Part shown: in pieces, positions 27,108 through 35,952 of the stretch
How positions within the stretch are numbered: the first letter of the stretch is position 1
Layout: each line of letters begins with the position of its first letter
DNA from: Alphaproteobacteria bacterium
GTDB lineage: Bacteria; Pseudomonadota; Alphaproteobacteria; Rhizobiales; CAJQND01
NCBI GenBank assembly: GCA_024227565.1
Contig: JAAEUE010000315.1
Span: 1-50,052, forward strand
Length of the DNA: 50,052 nucleotides
Direction: 5' to 3'
Notes under the pieces: model-generated
The model's database searches: none
What the model was told of the DNA's origin: nothing
The model's input: the letters and a program-made list of their open reading frames with translations, nothing else
Made by a program: the position numbers and the translations under genes

Positions 27108-28003
27108 GACGGCTTTTCCCGCGGCTGTCTGACAATGAGATAGAGGCCGAGGCCTACCGCTACGGTGCCGACAACAAGCTGCCAGCTGAGCGGTTCGCCC
27201 AACAGCCACATGGCCAAAAGCACACCGGAGACCGGGGTCAAAAAGCCGATGCTGGTGACGATTGAAGGGTTGTAATATTTCGGCAGGGTGATGGCGACCA
27301 CAAAGCCGAACCCGGCAATCACCACACCCTGGAACAGAATGCCGAGAAGCGGGCCAAGGCCGAAGTTCTGCCACTGGATCTGTTCAAACGCCAGGCCGCC
27401 GATCAGGAAATAGGGCAACGACAAAATCATCTGCCAGATCGTCACCTTCACCGGGTCGATGGACCTGACCAGGTTGGCGGAAAACACGATCCTGCCCGCC
27501 AGCATCACCGACGACAGGAGCACCAGCAGCGGGCCAAAGCCCAGCCAGCCGCCCCCCCCGACCCCGGTTTCACGCAGGATGGTGGCGGCCACGCCCACAA
27601 AGGCGACCAACAGGCCCAGGCTCTTGGCCGGACGCAGGCGGTCGTTCTCCACATAGAAATGCGCCATCAACGCCACAAACAGCGGAAAGGTGGATTGAAC
27701 CACCACCGCCACCGAGGCCGGCGTCATATCGTAAGAATGATTCATGACCGTGATCTGGAGGGCAAACACAAACGCCAGGATTGTCAGCGGTTTCCACTCA
27801 GCCGCGGTCGGCCACAGCGGGATGCGGCGCCAGGTGGCGTAGGCCGCCACGGTCAATATGCCGAGCAGGAAGCGGAAGAACCCGGTCCACAGCGGCGGTA
27901 TCCATTCCAGCGCCACCTTCACAGCCACAGGATTGCCGCCCCATAAAACATTTATGAAGACAGCCAGCAGCGCAGCATTGAGAGGTATGGCAAGTTTCGG
28001 CAA
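27104..28003 (-). CDS. EamA-family (DMT) transporter
   Basis: A 299-residue inner-membrane protein with about ten hydrophobic segments in two repeated halves. The first half begins VFINVLWGGNPVAVKVAL and the second near LLVLLSSVMLAGRIVFSANL. Such carriers export or exchange small metabolites; the substrate is unknown. It converges on the epimerase gene with a four-base overlap of stop codons and is divergent from the FMN gene, with 158 bases between. The ATG at 28003 starts with MPKLAIPLN, a typical short cytoplasmic lead. Confidence 0.88.
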   Translation of the reverse strand: MPKLAIPLNAALLAVFINVLWGGNPVAVKVALEWIPPLWTGFFRFLLGILTVAAYATWRRIPLWPTAAEWKPLTILAFVFALQITVMNHSYDMTPASVAVVVQSTFPLFVALMAHFYVENDRLRPAKSLGLLVAFVGVAATILRETGVGGGGWLGFGPLLVLLSSVMLAGRIVFSANLVRSIDPVKVTIWQMILSLPYFLIGGLAFEQIQWQNFGLGPLLGILFQGVVIAGFGFVVAITLPKYYNPSIVTSIGFLTPVSGVLLAMWLLGEPLSWQLVVGTVAVGLGLYLIVRQPREKPS

Positions 28004-28161
28004 GGCGGCGTTCCAGAACAGGGGCCTTTGGTCGGCAGACTCTTAACCGATTTTCCGGCGATTGCCAGTTGATCCTTGCACGCAAATCTGACGCAGAAGT
28101 GTAGAGCCGTTCCCGCATTGGGTGATATGGATCTCCTCCGTATAGAGACGAGGAGACCGCT

Positions 28162-29664
28162 ATGGACCTGTTTTCCGTGTTCACCATGGGCAGCCTGGAT
28201 TTTCTGGCTGTGTTGTTCACCGTCACGATCGGCGTGCTGGTTCTGATCGCGGTGATCTTGTTCTTCATAGACATCAACCAGACCGAGGACGCGGTGCGCC
28301 GCAACTATCCGGTCATCGGCCGCTTCCGCTATCTGTTCTCCACTCTCGGCGAGTTCTTCCGGCAATATTTCTTCGCCATGGACCGCGAGGAAATGCCCTT
28401 TAACCGGGCCGAGCGCGAATGGGTCTATAAATCCTCCGAAGGGGTCGACAACACCGTGGCCTTCGGCTCCACCCGCAACCTCACGCCGGTAGGCACCCCC
28501 ATATTCGTCAACTGCCCCTTCCCGCCGCTGGATGAAGAGGCCGAGGAGCCCCCGGCCGTGGTGATCGGTCCCTATGCGCGCGAACCTTATGCGGCAAGCT
28601 CCCTCATCAACGTATCGGGCATGAGCTATGGCGCCCTCTCCGGCCCTGCGGTGCGGGCCCTCTCAAAAGGTGCCAAGCTGGCCGGCTGCTGGATGAACAC
28701 CGGCGAAGGCGGCCTCTCGCCCCACCATCTGGAGGGCGGCTGCGACATCGTTTTCCAAATGGGCACGGCCAAATATGGCGTGCGCGAGGAGGACGGCGGC
28801 CTCAGCCCCGACAAGCTGGGCAAAGTGGCCGCCCACCCGGAAGTCAAGATGATCGAGATCAAGCTCAGCCAGGGTGCCAAACCCGGCAAGGGCGGCATTC
28901 TGCCGGCAGAAAAGGTGAGCGCTGAAATTGCAAAGATCCGCGGCATCCGCGTGCATGAAGCCTCCATTTCGCCGAACCGGCACCCGGAGGTGGATTCGAT
29001 TGACGACCTCTTGGATTTCATCTCAGAGGTCCGAGAGATCAGCGGGCTCCCCACCGGCTTCAAGGCAGTGATCGGCGCCTATGGCTGGCTCGACAGCATG
29101 TGCACCGAAATCAACAAGCGCGGCCCTGAAAGCGCGCCGGACTTCATCACCGTGGACAGCGGCGACGGCGGCACCGGCGCTGCCCCCATGCCGCTGATGG
29201 ACAATTGCGGCCTCACCGTGAAAGAGGCCCTGCCCATGGTCGTGGACATTCTGATCCGCCATGGCTTGCGGAATCGCATCCGCGTGATTTGCTCCGGCAA
29301 GCTGATCACGCCGGCCGAGGTGGCGTGGGCCTATTGTGCGGGCACGGACTTTGTGGTGTCGGCCCGCGGCTTCATGTTCTCGCTGGGCTGCATCCAGGCC
29401 ATGAAGTGCAACAAGAACACCTGCCCCACCGGCATCACCACCCATGATGCCCGGCTGCAGAAGGGCCTGGACCCGGAGGAGAAATCCCACCGGGTCTATA
29501 ACTTTGTGAAGAAGATCCGCTATGGCGTCGGGATCATCTCCCACTCGTGCGGCGTGCGCCATCCGCGCGCCCTGAAGCGCTATCATGTGCGGGTGGTGCA
29601 GTCGGACGGCAAATCGGTGCCGCTGGATGCGCTGCATCCGCCGGCAGATGCGAAGGCGGCGTGA
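28162..29664 (+). CDS. FMN-binding glutamate synthase-family protein, membrane anchored
   Basis: A 500-residue protein corresponding to the FMN/synthase domain of glutamate synthase without the amidotransferase domain. One membrane segment (about residues 14-36) precedes it. The barrel shows NVSGMSYGALSGPAV, the GEGGLSPHHL loop, LSQGAKPGKGGILP, VDSGDGGTGAAP (FMN phosphate binding) and the 3Fe-4S-type cysteine cluster GCIQAMKCNKNTCPTG (about 409). Stand-alone proteins of this kind occur widely in proteobacteria, with unclear substrates. The ATG at 28162 is preceded by GAGGAGA. The gene appears monocistronic. Confidence 0.9.
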   Translation: MDLFSVFTMGSLDFLAVLFTVTIGVLVLIAVILFFIDINQTEDAVRRNYPVIGRFRYLFSTLGEFFRQYFFAMDREEMPFNRAEREWVYKSSEGVDNTVAFGSTRNLTPVGTPIFVNCPFPPLDEEAEEPPAVVIGPYAREPYAASSLINVSGMSYGALSGPAVRALSKGAKLAGCWMNTGEGGLSPHHLEGGCDIVFQMGTAKYGVREEDGGLSPDKLGKVAAHPEVKMIEIKLSQGAKPGKGGILPAEKVSAEIAKIRGIRVHEASISPNRHPEVDSIDDLLDFISEVREISGLPTGFKAVIGAYGWLDSMCTEINKRGPESAPDFITVDSGDGGTGAAPMPLMDNCGLTVKEALPMVVDILIRHGLRNRIRVICSGKLITPAEVAWAYCAGTDFVVSARGFMFSLGCIQAMKCNKNTCPTGITTHDARLQKGLDPEEKSHRVYNFVKKIRYGVGIISHSCGVRHPRALKRYHVRVVQSDGKSVPLDALHPPADAKAA

Positions 29665-29750
29665 ACGTGATGCGAGGTGCTCAAGCCAACTTCGGGATGT
29701 CTCGGCAGGGGGCATCGAACCCCATTGATTGGCTGCTGTGCCAGTTCACT

Positions 29751-32700
29751 CTATCTGATCCGCCGGCAGCGAATACCGTGGCCCCGCATCGGCCTGTTGG
29801 TGATAATTGTGCGGGTGCTCCCGCCGCCGCCCAACAGTGAGCCGTCAGGATTGAAAATCGTGCACTTGTACTTGCCAGGTCTGAACCGCCCGCCCCCACC
29901 GGTCCTCCGCTGCGTCCCGCCTCTCTGGCGGCAGCGGCCCTTGCGCCACCTGAAGCCCGGCTCGCAAGAGAAACAATTGTAGGTGCCGTCCCGGTTTATC
30001 CTGGTGAAGGCATAAACTTTCCCCTTGTTTCTGATCTGGCGCCGGCAATCGGCGCGTGCATTGGCTTTTTGTGTCTTGCGGTTTGCCCTGCAGCTGTGGG
30101 ATCCGTCTTTCTTGATATTGACGGCCCTTGAACCTGCACCGGGGTTATTTTCCCGGCACCATCTGTTTGCCGTTTCACGGGTGGGAATGCAGTAGTAAGT
30201 GCCATCGGCCCTTGGTTTGCCCGGATAATAGCCCGCCCCGTGATCGGTTCTGCATTTGGCTTTGCGGGCAGCCAGCTGGTCGGCCTTATTGCGTGCCCGG
30301 CGGTCTTCATCCTTGGCCCGGCAAACCTGCAAGGCGTCGTCAGCTTGCGCTTTCAGAGCTTTTGTGATGCCCCCATAACCTGGAACGAAGGACCTGAGAA
30401 CCACCATGTTACACGTCCGCGCCGCTTCGGCGACCCGGGCAGAGCCGTCATTTTCCTCACGTTTTCTCTCAACGGCAGCGGTTGCGTTGTCTATCCGTTG
30501 GTCAATGACCGGGCAGTCACCGGCAACTCCCCGCTTTGCAGCTTTCGCCTTCCGCAAGAGCGATAAAGACTGCTCAAACTTCCCCGCGCGATAGGCAGCT
30601 CGAGCCTCGCCGACGATCGTGAGCACTCCCCACTGTTGCTCAAGACGGTTCTTGAGCTCCAATAGTTTTGCCGGTTTTGTCTTGCCGCCGATCTTTTTCA
30701 GCGCGGCGCGGATATCAGCTATTTTACAGGTGCCAAAGGCAGCATTTGAACTGGAAAGAATGTCTCCCAGCTGTTGTGATTGCTGCTCGCCCTTATCAAT
30801 TCTGCCAGCCAGTTCCGGACATTGCGGGGCACCGTTCAGCTTTGCCAGTTCAGTTCTGGCCGCCTGCAACTGGGCCGAAGCTGCAGCGGGATCGCCATCG
30901 ATGAAGTGCGTCCTGCCTTCATTAAACTTGGCGTGCGCCGCTTGAACGGTGTTGCGCTTGTTTTCCAGGTTGGAGATGTGTTGGGCGATCCCGTCGACAT
31001 CCTTGTATTTTGTTGCCCGCAGTTCGCCAATGCGCCGGTCGAATTCAGCAACATCGCAAAAGACAGCTGATAAGTCCGCCAAGCCTGCAACATCCGCAAC
31101 AGCTTGTGGGTTGGCCACCTTGCCGTCCGCTTCTGCTTGCTGAACGCAGGCACGTGCCCGTTGTGAGGCCGCGCGCGCCTGCTTGGCGGCACGTTCAATT
31201 TCCCCCAGCAAGGCGCGTACATTCGCCAGCTGGGCACGGCGGATCGTCACTTGAGCATCGTGCGCTCTGGCATACTCCTCAGTGTCCCTGAACCCAGACT
31301 CGGTCAGATTAAAGGCACCGATACATTTGGCACTTGCCAGCAGCAAATGATGATGTGTGCACTTTCCACCTTTCTCGACCGTGGCAGCCATACGGGACCT
31401 GTAGCTGGCCAATCGTGCTTTGTAGGTCAGCTTGGTGACAGCATCCAAGGAGAGGAAATCTGCACTAGGGCCGGACTCGAGGCTCGTTTGGCCGCTTGCA
31501 CCCAAATTCGCCTTTATAAGCGCCGACTTCACGCCGTCGTTTGTGGCATCCTTGCTCCAGTGAGTGGACAGTGAATCAGCGTATCGGATCTTATCGGCCA
31601 AAGGCTTGAGCTGGCTTTGAAATGCCGTGCAGTAGTCCTCCAGTGGCTTGTAAGCCGCTCGCCTCTTGGCATCGAACTCATCGGCCAAGGACATCAACGG
31701 CGTAGACGAAATTTCATACTTCGACAGGTGGACCATCAGAGGTTTGGCGAGAGATTTTGCCGCGTCATGGAGTTGGTCTGCAAGCACCGCCAGGTTGCCG
31801 GCTTTGTCCGCGTCTTGTCTAAGAGAGGCTGCGGTAACGTCCTCGGACACTTCGCAAGCATTGGTCCCGGCATCTTTTGCCAAGCGGTTGGTGGACTTCA
31901 ACGTATTAAGGATGTTGTTGAGTTGCTCCACAACCGGACCGTCATTGATCTTCTCAGTCCCTGAGGTAACTTTGGCCGGGGCCAGGCGGCGCTTTGCCTC
32001 ATCGGCCAGCCTGTCAATTTCGCTGCCATTCGCCAGGGCATCGGTTGCCCTCTGGCACAGTGCCAGATCTTGCTGGGCCCGCGCTTCGAATTGCGCCACT
32101 TGCCTATCAACATCGTTAAACAGACCGTCGAGCTTCTGTATCGCGCGAGCGCGGCTGGCGGCAGTCTCCTCAGCCCCAGCGTCCGCCGGCTTTTCAGCTT
32201 CTGCCGTTTTGCTCTCATCCTCAGCTTCTTCAGGTTCTTCAGCGGTTTCGGCAGGCTTTGGCTCTGGCCGCGGATCGCCGCGGGCAATCCTCGCCAACTC
32301 TTCTTTCTTAATCGCGTTGGAACTCCTGTCAATTTCCTCCATCACCTTCGGGTAGACAAAGCCCCAGACCCTGTTGGCGTATGTTCTCAGTTCGGACGGC
32401 GATGCAGTGCGGGTCGGGAACGTTGCTACGTTTGAAGCAAGACTTGCAGCTGCACCTGCCAGTCCCCCACGTTTTTTGACTTTGGCCAAAACCTTCTCGT
32501 GCTCAGCTTTGAGCCTGTCATAATTCTCCGTAAACAGGGTTGGAAAATCCTCGTGGTCGATAAGGTGCTGTGCCGTGGCCGTCACGCTCGCTGAAACGCG
32601 GCTCCTATTGGCAACACCAACTGTGCCATCGGACTTTCTGATGAAAGTGAAATCGTCGTTGTTATCTGCTGCGAATTTCCTGTTTTCATCAGTCGCCTTG

Positions 32701-32936
32701 ATAAACAGAGGGGAGTCGCCGGTGTTCTTTTTGGCGGACTCCGGCAAGCGTTTGTCAATTTCCTTCAGCAACCGGTTCCGCTGCGGGTTTGTGTTGTCCA
32801 GCGTTTGCAGGAGGATCACCCCATCCGACAGGGTCTTTGAATCACCGCTCTCGGCGTGAACAGGTTCAATCCAAAACGCTTGCGTCATCAGCACAAGACA
32901 GAGACTTACGGAAACAAACCATCTTGCCATTTTCAT
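29751..32936 (-). CDS. Large secreted coiled-coil protein with C-terminal cysteine repeats, 1061 residues
   Basis: A signal peptide (residues 1-28, ending VHA) is followed by a mainly helical protein. It has an acidic low-complexity segment near residues 220-260 (rich in Glu, Pro, Ala) and long heptad-like helices up to about 880. The C-terminal 170 residues are basic and cysteine rich. They contain three tandem units of the form C-R-(17-20 residues)-D-G-[T/S]-[Y/H]-x-C, the last joined to an EGF-like SCEPGFRWRKGRC. Related cysteine modules occur in the two upstream Sel1 proteins. Its ATG overlaps the stop of the upstream gene (ATGA), so the three are co-translated. The function is unknown; a periplasmic or surface scaffold is the simplest guess. 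Confidence 0.75.
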   Translation of the reverse strand: MKMARWFVSVSLCLVLMTQAFWIEPVHAESGDSKTLSDGVILLQTLDNTNPQRNRLLKEIDKRLPESAKKNTGDSPLFIKATDENRKFAADNNDDFTFIRKSDGTVGVANRSRVSASVTATAQHLIDHEDFPTLFTENYDRLKAEHEKVLAKVKKRGGLAGAAASLASNVATFPTRTASPSELRTYANRVWGFVYPKVMEEIDRSSNAIKKEELARIARGDPRPEPKPAETAEEPEEAEDESKTAEAEKPADAGAEETAASRARAIQKLDGLFNDVDRQVAQFEARAQQDLALCQRATDALANGSEIDRLADEAKRRLAPAKVTSGTEKINDGPVVEQLNNILNTLKSTNRLAKDAGTNACEVSEDVTAASLRQDADKAGNLAVLADQLHDAAKSLAKPLMVHLSKYEISSTPLMSLADEFDAKRRAAYKPLEDYCTAFQSQLKPLADKIRYADSLSTHWSKDATNDGVKSALIKANLGASGQTSLESGPSADFLSLDAVTKLTYKARLASYRSRMAATVEKGGKCTHHHLLLASAKCIGAFNLTESGFRDTEEYARAHDAQVTIRRAQLANVRALLGEIERAAKQARAASQRARACVQQAEADGKVANPQAVADVAGLADLSAVFCDVAEFDRRIGELRATKYKDVDGIAQHISNLENKRNTVQAAHAKFNEGRTHFIDGDPAAASAQLQAARTELAKLNGAPQCPELAGRIDKGEQQSQQLGDILSSSNAAFGTCKIADIRAALKKIGGKTKPAKLLELKNRLEQQWGVLTIVGEARAAYRAGKFEQSLSLLRKAKAAKRGVAGDCPVIDQRIDNATAAVERKREENDGSARVAEAARTCNMVVLRSFVPGYGGITKALKAQADDALQVCRAKDEDRRARNKADQLAARKAKCRTDHGAGYYPGKPRADGTYYCIPTRETANRWCRENNPGAGSRAVNIKKDGSHSCRANRKTQKANARADCRRQIRNKGKVYAFTRINRDGTYNCFSCEPGFRWRKGRCRQRGGTQRRTGGGGRFRPGKYKCTIFNPDGSLLGGGGSTRTIITNRPMRGHGIRCRRIR

Positions 32937-34192
32937 TGCCCTGTTGTGCCTGTCAGTTTCCGGATCGCACGCTTGGTCCCCGCTCCGAAGGACCCGTCGA
33001 TGGACCCGTTATAAACGCCTTCATCGCGCATGACTTTCTGCAACTCAACGCGGAACGATTTGCTCCAGTTGCGTGAGTGTTTGGTCATTTGGTTGATCGT
33101 ATGATCATTGCCAGCCTTCAACGCCCGCGCCACAAGCTTGGCCGCGTAAGCGGGGTCTCTGGGGGTTCCCCAACCGCGATCGTACATGTTAGCGAGGTTG
33201 TTCCAAGCAACCGGATACTCAGCCCCTGCGGCCTTCTCATAGAGCTCGCGGGCGCGGCGAAAATTGGTTCGCTGAGCATTCGGCACGGACATGATATTGC
33301 CCAAAGATATCATTGCGGCTTTGTCGCCCTTATCAACCGCCTTGCCCAACCACTCTTCGGCCAAGCCCAAGTCCTTGGCGACCCCTTTGCCATCCATATA
33401 AATGTCGCCGATCAAACGGTATGCCCGCACATGGCCCACAGAAGCCGACTTCAGATACCACTTCAACGCCTCGCCATAGTCACGGCGGACACCATCTCCA
33501 TTTTCATACATCAACCCGAGATTTGCTGTGCCGTAGGGGTGGTCTCCTTCTGCCGCCTTGCGGGTCCACTTGAGCGCTTCAGCATAGTCTTTCCGCGTGC
33601 CAGTGCCCCGGTAATACAGCCAACCGACACTGGCGATGGAGTCTAGAACTCCCCCCTGGGCAGATTTTTTGAACCAACGAAACGCCTCATAGCGATCTTT
33701 CTTGACGCCAAACCCGCTGTAGTATTTTCGCGCGAGGTTCCCCATTGCACCAGCGTGCCCTTTGTCGGCCGCCTTGCGGTACCAGTAAACCGCTTCCTTG
33801 TAGTTCTTCTTTTTGTTGGCCTGGTAGCCCCGCTCATTCTGTTCCTTGGCTGTCAGCTCGCTTGTGCTGGGCGCTTCGGTGTTCTTGGGTTCGGCCGCCT
33901 TCGGGGCTTCGCTCGCCGTCTCTCCGGCCGCACCAACGCACTTGCTGTTGTCGTTATTCCAGGCAAACGGAGCGACGCAATTGCAAACGTACGAGACCTC
34001 GCCGAAATCCAGCTCCTCTTCAGCACGTGCGCCCTTGCCCAGCTTTTGCTCGCACCTGGCCTGGGCTTCCTGGAGAGTGTCCGCCTGAGCCTGAACACCT
34101 GTGCCCAACGCCAGCGCAAGTGCCCCGCCCGTCATGGCCGCCCTTTGAACAAGAATGCGCATAGCCCGAACCATCTTTTGCCAATCCTTCAT
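32933..34192 (-). CDS. Secreted Sel1-repeat protein with cysteine module and C-terminal PG-binding-like half-domain
   Basis: A 419-residue exported protein; the signal region lies within residues 1-37 (ALALALGTGVQAQA). A cysteine module follows: ARCEQKLGKG, then EEELDFGEVSYVCNC and a third cysteine in SKC. Six or seven Sel1/TPR-like repeats fill about residues 125-360 (WYRKAADKGHAGAMGNLA, WTRKAAEGDHPYGTANLG and similar). The tail (EGVYNGSIDGSFGAGTKRAI) looks like part of a peptidoglycan-binding domain. The ATG overlaps the preceding stop and its own stop overlaps the next ATG, both as ATGA. Sel1 proteins usually serve as scaffolds; the partner here is probably the 1061-residue protein (inference). 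Confidence 0.8.
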   Translation of the reverse strand: MKDWQKMVRAMRILVQRAAMTGGALALALGTGVQAQADTLQEAQARCEQKLGKGARAEEELDFGEVSYVCNCVAPFAWNNDNSKCVGAAGETASEAPKAAEPKNTEAPSTSELTAKEQNERGYQANKKKNYKEAVYWYRKAADKGHAGAMGNLARKYYSGFGVKKDRYEAFRWFKKSAQGGVLDSIASVGWLYYRGTGTRKDYAEALKWTRKAAEGDHPYGTANLGLMYENGDGVRRDYGEALKWYLKSASVGHVRAYRLIGDIYMDGKGVAKDLGLAEEWLGKAVDKGDKAAMISLGNIMSVPNAQRTNFRRARELYEKAAGAEYPVAWNNLANMYDRGWGTPRDPAYAAKLVARALKAGNDHTINQMTKHSRNWSKSFRVELQKVMRDEGVYNGSIDGSFGAGTKRAIRKLTGTTGQ

Positions 34193-35139
34193 TGTTGCCC
34201 CGCAAGTCTTTTGAGCGCGCTCCTGGTTCCCGCCCCAAACGATCCGTCGATCCGGCCATCGTAGAAGCCCTCTTCGCGCATGACCCTTTGCAGTTCGCGC
34301 CGGAACTCCCGGCTCCATTGGGTTGAGTTTGAAACCATTGATGTGAGCGCATAGTCTGAGCCACCCTTAATGGCCCTGGCCACAAGCTCAGCCGCGCGCG
34401 GGCGGTCACGCCGCACGCTTTGGCCATACTCATACATTGACCCCAGGTTAAGCATGGCCCCCGCGTTGCCCTGTTTGACTGCCTTGCGATACCAGCGCTC
34501 AGCCTGGGCGTAGGAGCGCTTGGTGCCCTGCCCGTTGTGGTAGAACACGCCAAGATTGTTCATCGCCTGCGCGTGGCCCATCTCGGCAGCTTTCAGATAC
34601 AAAAGGAAGGCCTCGTGCTTGCGGCCCGCCTTATCTTTCGTCCACGCCTTTGAAAAGACACCGTCAGCGCTCGCGCCCGGATTGGCCAGTTTTTGCCGGG
34701 CTTGTGCAGCAAAACGAGAATTCGGATGTGCTGCCAGGAACCGCCCGTAGGCATCGGCCGTGTTCAGATATTTTGCGCGCGTCCAGTCTGTCAGCGCATC
34801 CGATGAACTGGTGCCAGACCCGCTGCTTTCGGCGTTGTTACCGGCAGCAGGAGCCGTTGATTGGCTGGCTTTTTCCTGAACACACCGGGTGCCCGCCGCA
34901 TCGAACGTGTAAGGGGCCGCGCAGGTGCACACATAGCTGACTTCACCGAAATCCAACTCTTCTTCGGCCACTGCACCAGGGCCGTGCTTTTGCACACACT
35001 TTGCCTTGGCCTCCGAGAGCGCTTCTGCAGCTTTGAGATTTTGGGCAAACACTTGAGGGACAACAGTCATCAAGACGATTGTCGCAATCGGCCAATGAAG
35101 CATTGAGGAGATGCGCGTCGCACCCCATGTGCCTGCCAT
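34189..35139 (-). CDS. Secreted Sel1-repeat protein, paralogue of the next gene
   Basis: The first gene of the operon, 316 residues. A signal peptide ends near ...PQVFAQ (about residue 33). Then comes the same cysteine module as in its neighbour (AKCVQKHGPG, EEELDFGEVSYVCTC, TRC, with identical cysteine spacing). A Ser/Gly/Ala linker leads to about three Sel1 repeats (KAAEMGHAQAMNNLGVFYHNG; WYRKAVKQGNAGAMLNLG). It ends with EGFYDGRIDGSFGAGTRSAL. It is clearly a tandem duplicate, with fewer repeats. The start ATG at 35139 has GGGA eight bases upstream; an ATG at 35103 would shorten the signal peptide. Confidence 0.78.
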   Translation of the reverse strand: MAGTWGATRISSMLHWPIATIVLMTVVPQVFAQNLKAAEALSEAKAKCVQKHGPGAVAEEELDFGEVSYVCTCAAPYTFDAAGTRCVQEKASQSTAPAAGNNAESSGSGTSSSDALTDWTRAKYLNTADAYGRFLAAHPNSRFAAQARQKLANPGASADGVFSKAWTKDKAGRKHEAFLLYLKAAEMGHAQAMNNLGVFYHNGQGTKRSYAQAERWYRKAVKQGNAGAMLNLGSMYEYGQSVRRDRPRAAELVARAIKGGSDYALTSMVSNSTQWSREFRRELQRVMREEGFYDGRIDGSFGAGTRSALKRLAGQQ

Positions 35140-35351
35140 AGGCAATCTCCCAGCGCCCCCGTGAGAGGATATCCATGCACAGCATTAGGCTGATTGCAAG
35201 TGCGCGCCAAGCAAACCGCGAGGCAGAATTGATAGAGAATGCTCCGTATATCGATCAGGAGCAATTTAATCTTCGTGTTGTCGGATAATGTGCAAGCAAA
35301 AAATCAGGGCTGCATGCAACGCCCGTTTCAACGGCTGTGCAGGAGGCAAGG

Positions 35352-35570
35352 TTACCGTGTCTTGCGAGAGCCCATGGGCAGCCGGTCTGCGAGGGAATAT
35401 TTGCGCCGTTCGATGCGCACCCCTGGGAAGATGATCACCTGGGCAGGTGCAAGACGACGCTTCTTCAGGCCCTTGCGCTCAGGCACGGGCCGAAATTCGA
35501 TAATATCTGCATCCTGTTTGGCTTGCATAAACCTGCATCCCAAGACCATTTTTGCGTCGATGGATCGCAT
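35352..35570 (-). CDS. Small hypothetical protein, up to 72 residues
   Basis: A basic small protein whose central part (DADIIEFRPVPERKG and APAQVIIFPGVRIERRKYSL) looks like a genuine beta-rich domain; similar short proteins occur in Rhizobiales as far as I recall. The start is uncertain: ATG at 35568-35570 or 35526-35528, neither with a strong ribosome binding site. It lies between the secreted-protein operon and the interrupted small gene, on the same strand as both. Confidence 0.5.
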   Translation of the reverse strand: MRSIDAKMVLGCRFMQAKQDADIIEFRPVPERKGLKKRRLAPAQVIIFPGVRIERRKYSLADRLPMGSRKTR

Positions 35571-35665
35571 TACAGGGCCATCAGGGTTAAGAAACGACTA
35601 AAATTCGGCCGACTTAGTGAGAGATCAGGTTCAAATTGGCACAACTGTGACTTGATAAGCGCACA

Positions 35666-35949
35666 TTAATCCGTCTGCCCAGAGGTCATCGCACGATGGA
35701 AGGCCTCAACCAAAGGCGGCTCAAAGCGGTGCAGATGAGCCGCAATCTTTTCAAACAATAACTAGAGCAACCTCCGATCAGACGGTTACGTCTGGCCGGA
35801 GATAAGTTGCTCATTCGTAACGATAATCTGGAGCTTATTCCGCTCAATCTGAGCGGAATAAGCTCTAGATCACGCGACCACGAGAACTGACCCTTCCGGC
35901 CAAATTCCGCAAAATCCCTCTGCGCACACCAATCTGTGGAGGAGGACAA
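35666..35949 (-). pseudogene. Small ORF apparently interrupted by the 107-bp hairpin repeat
   Basis: Minus-strand codons from 35949 to 35869 read SSSTDWCAQRDFAEF, then GRKGQFSWSRD. After the repeat, codons from 35761 to 35666 read LLFEKIAAHLHRFEPP, then LVEAFHRAMTSGQTD and a stop. The two parts are in different frames because the repeat is 107 bp. Deleting exactly 35762-35868 puts them in one frame of about 59 codons. Both halves look protein-like. The first segment directly follows the stop of the DUF1491 gene in the same frame, and its start (TTG) has no ribosome binding site, so the intact gene's beginning is unclear. No family recognised. Confidence 0.5.
35762..35868 (-). repeat. Two-hairpin repeat, full copy B (107 bp)
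   Basis: Runs from CTAG to CTAG and equals the reverse complement of 49946-50052 at 101 of 107 positions (hand count). Hairpin I is AGCTTATTCCGCTCA / TGAGCGGAATAAGCT with a short loop. A spacer of about 18 bases follows. Hairpin II has AGCAAC/GTTGCT, CTCCG/CGGAG and CAGACG/CGTCTG stems with a four-base loop and a TTAT bulge. Most differences between copies are in loops or the spacer. Confidence 0.92.
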
Positions 35950-35952
35950 CCG

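Noticed and set aside
29751..35139. Defence-island or toxin system reading of the Sel1 operon
   Set aside because: All three proteins have signal peptides, and no nuclease, ATPase or immunity-like gene is present; an envelope role fits better.
35239..35601. 120-codon plus-strand frame upstream of the Sel1 operon
   Set aside because: Arg-rich and unstructured; the opposite strand carries a more convincing small protein at 35352-35570.
35686..35949. Continuous 87-codon minus-strand frame across repeat copy B
   Set aside because: Its middle is the translation of the hairpin repeat; the real coding signal changes frame at the repeat, so it is recorded as an interrupted gene.
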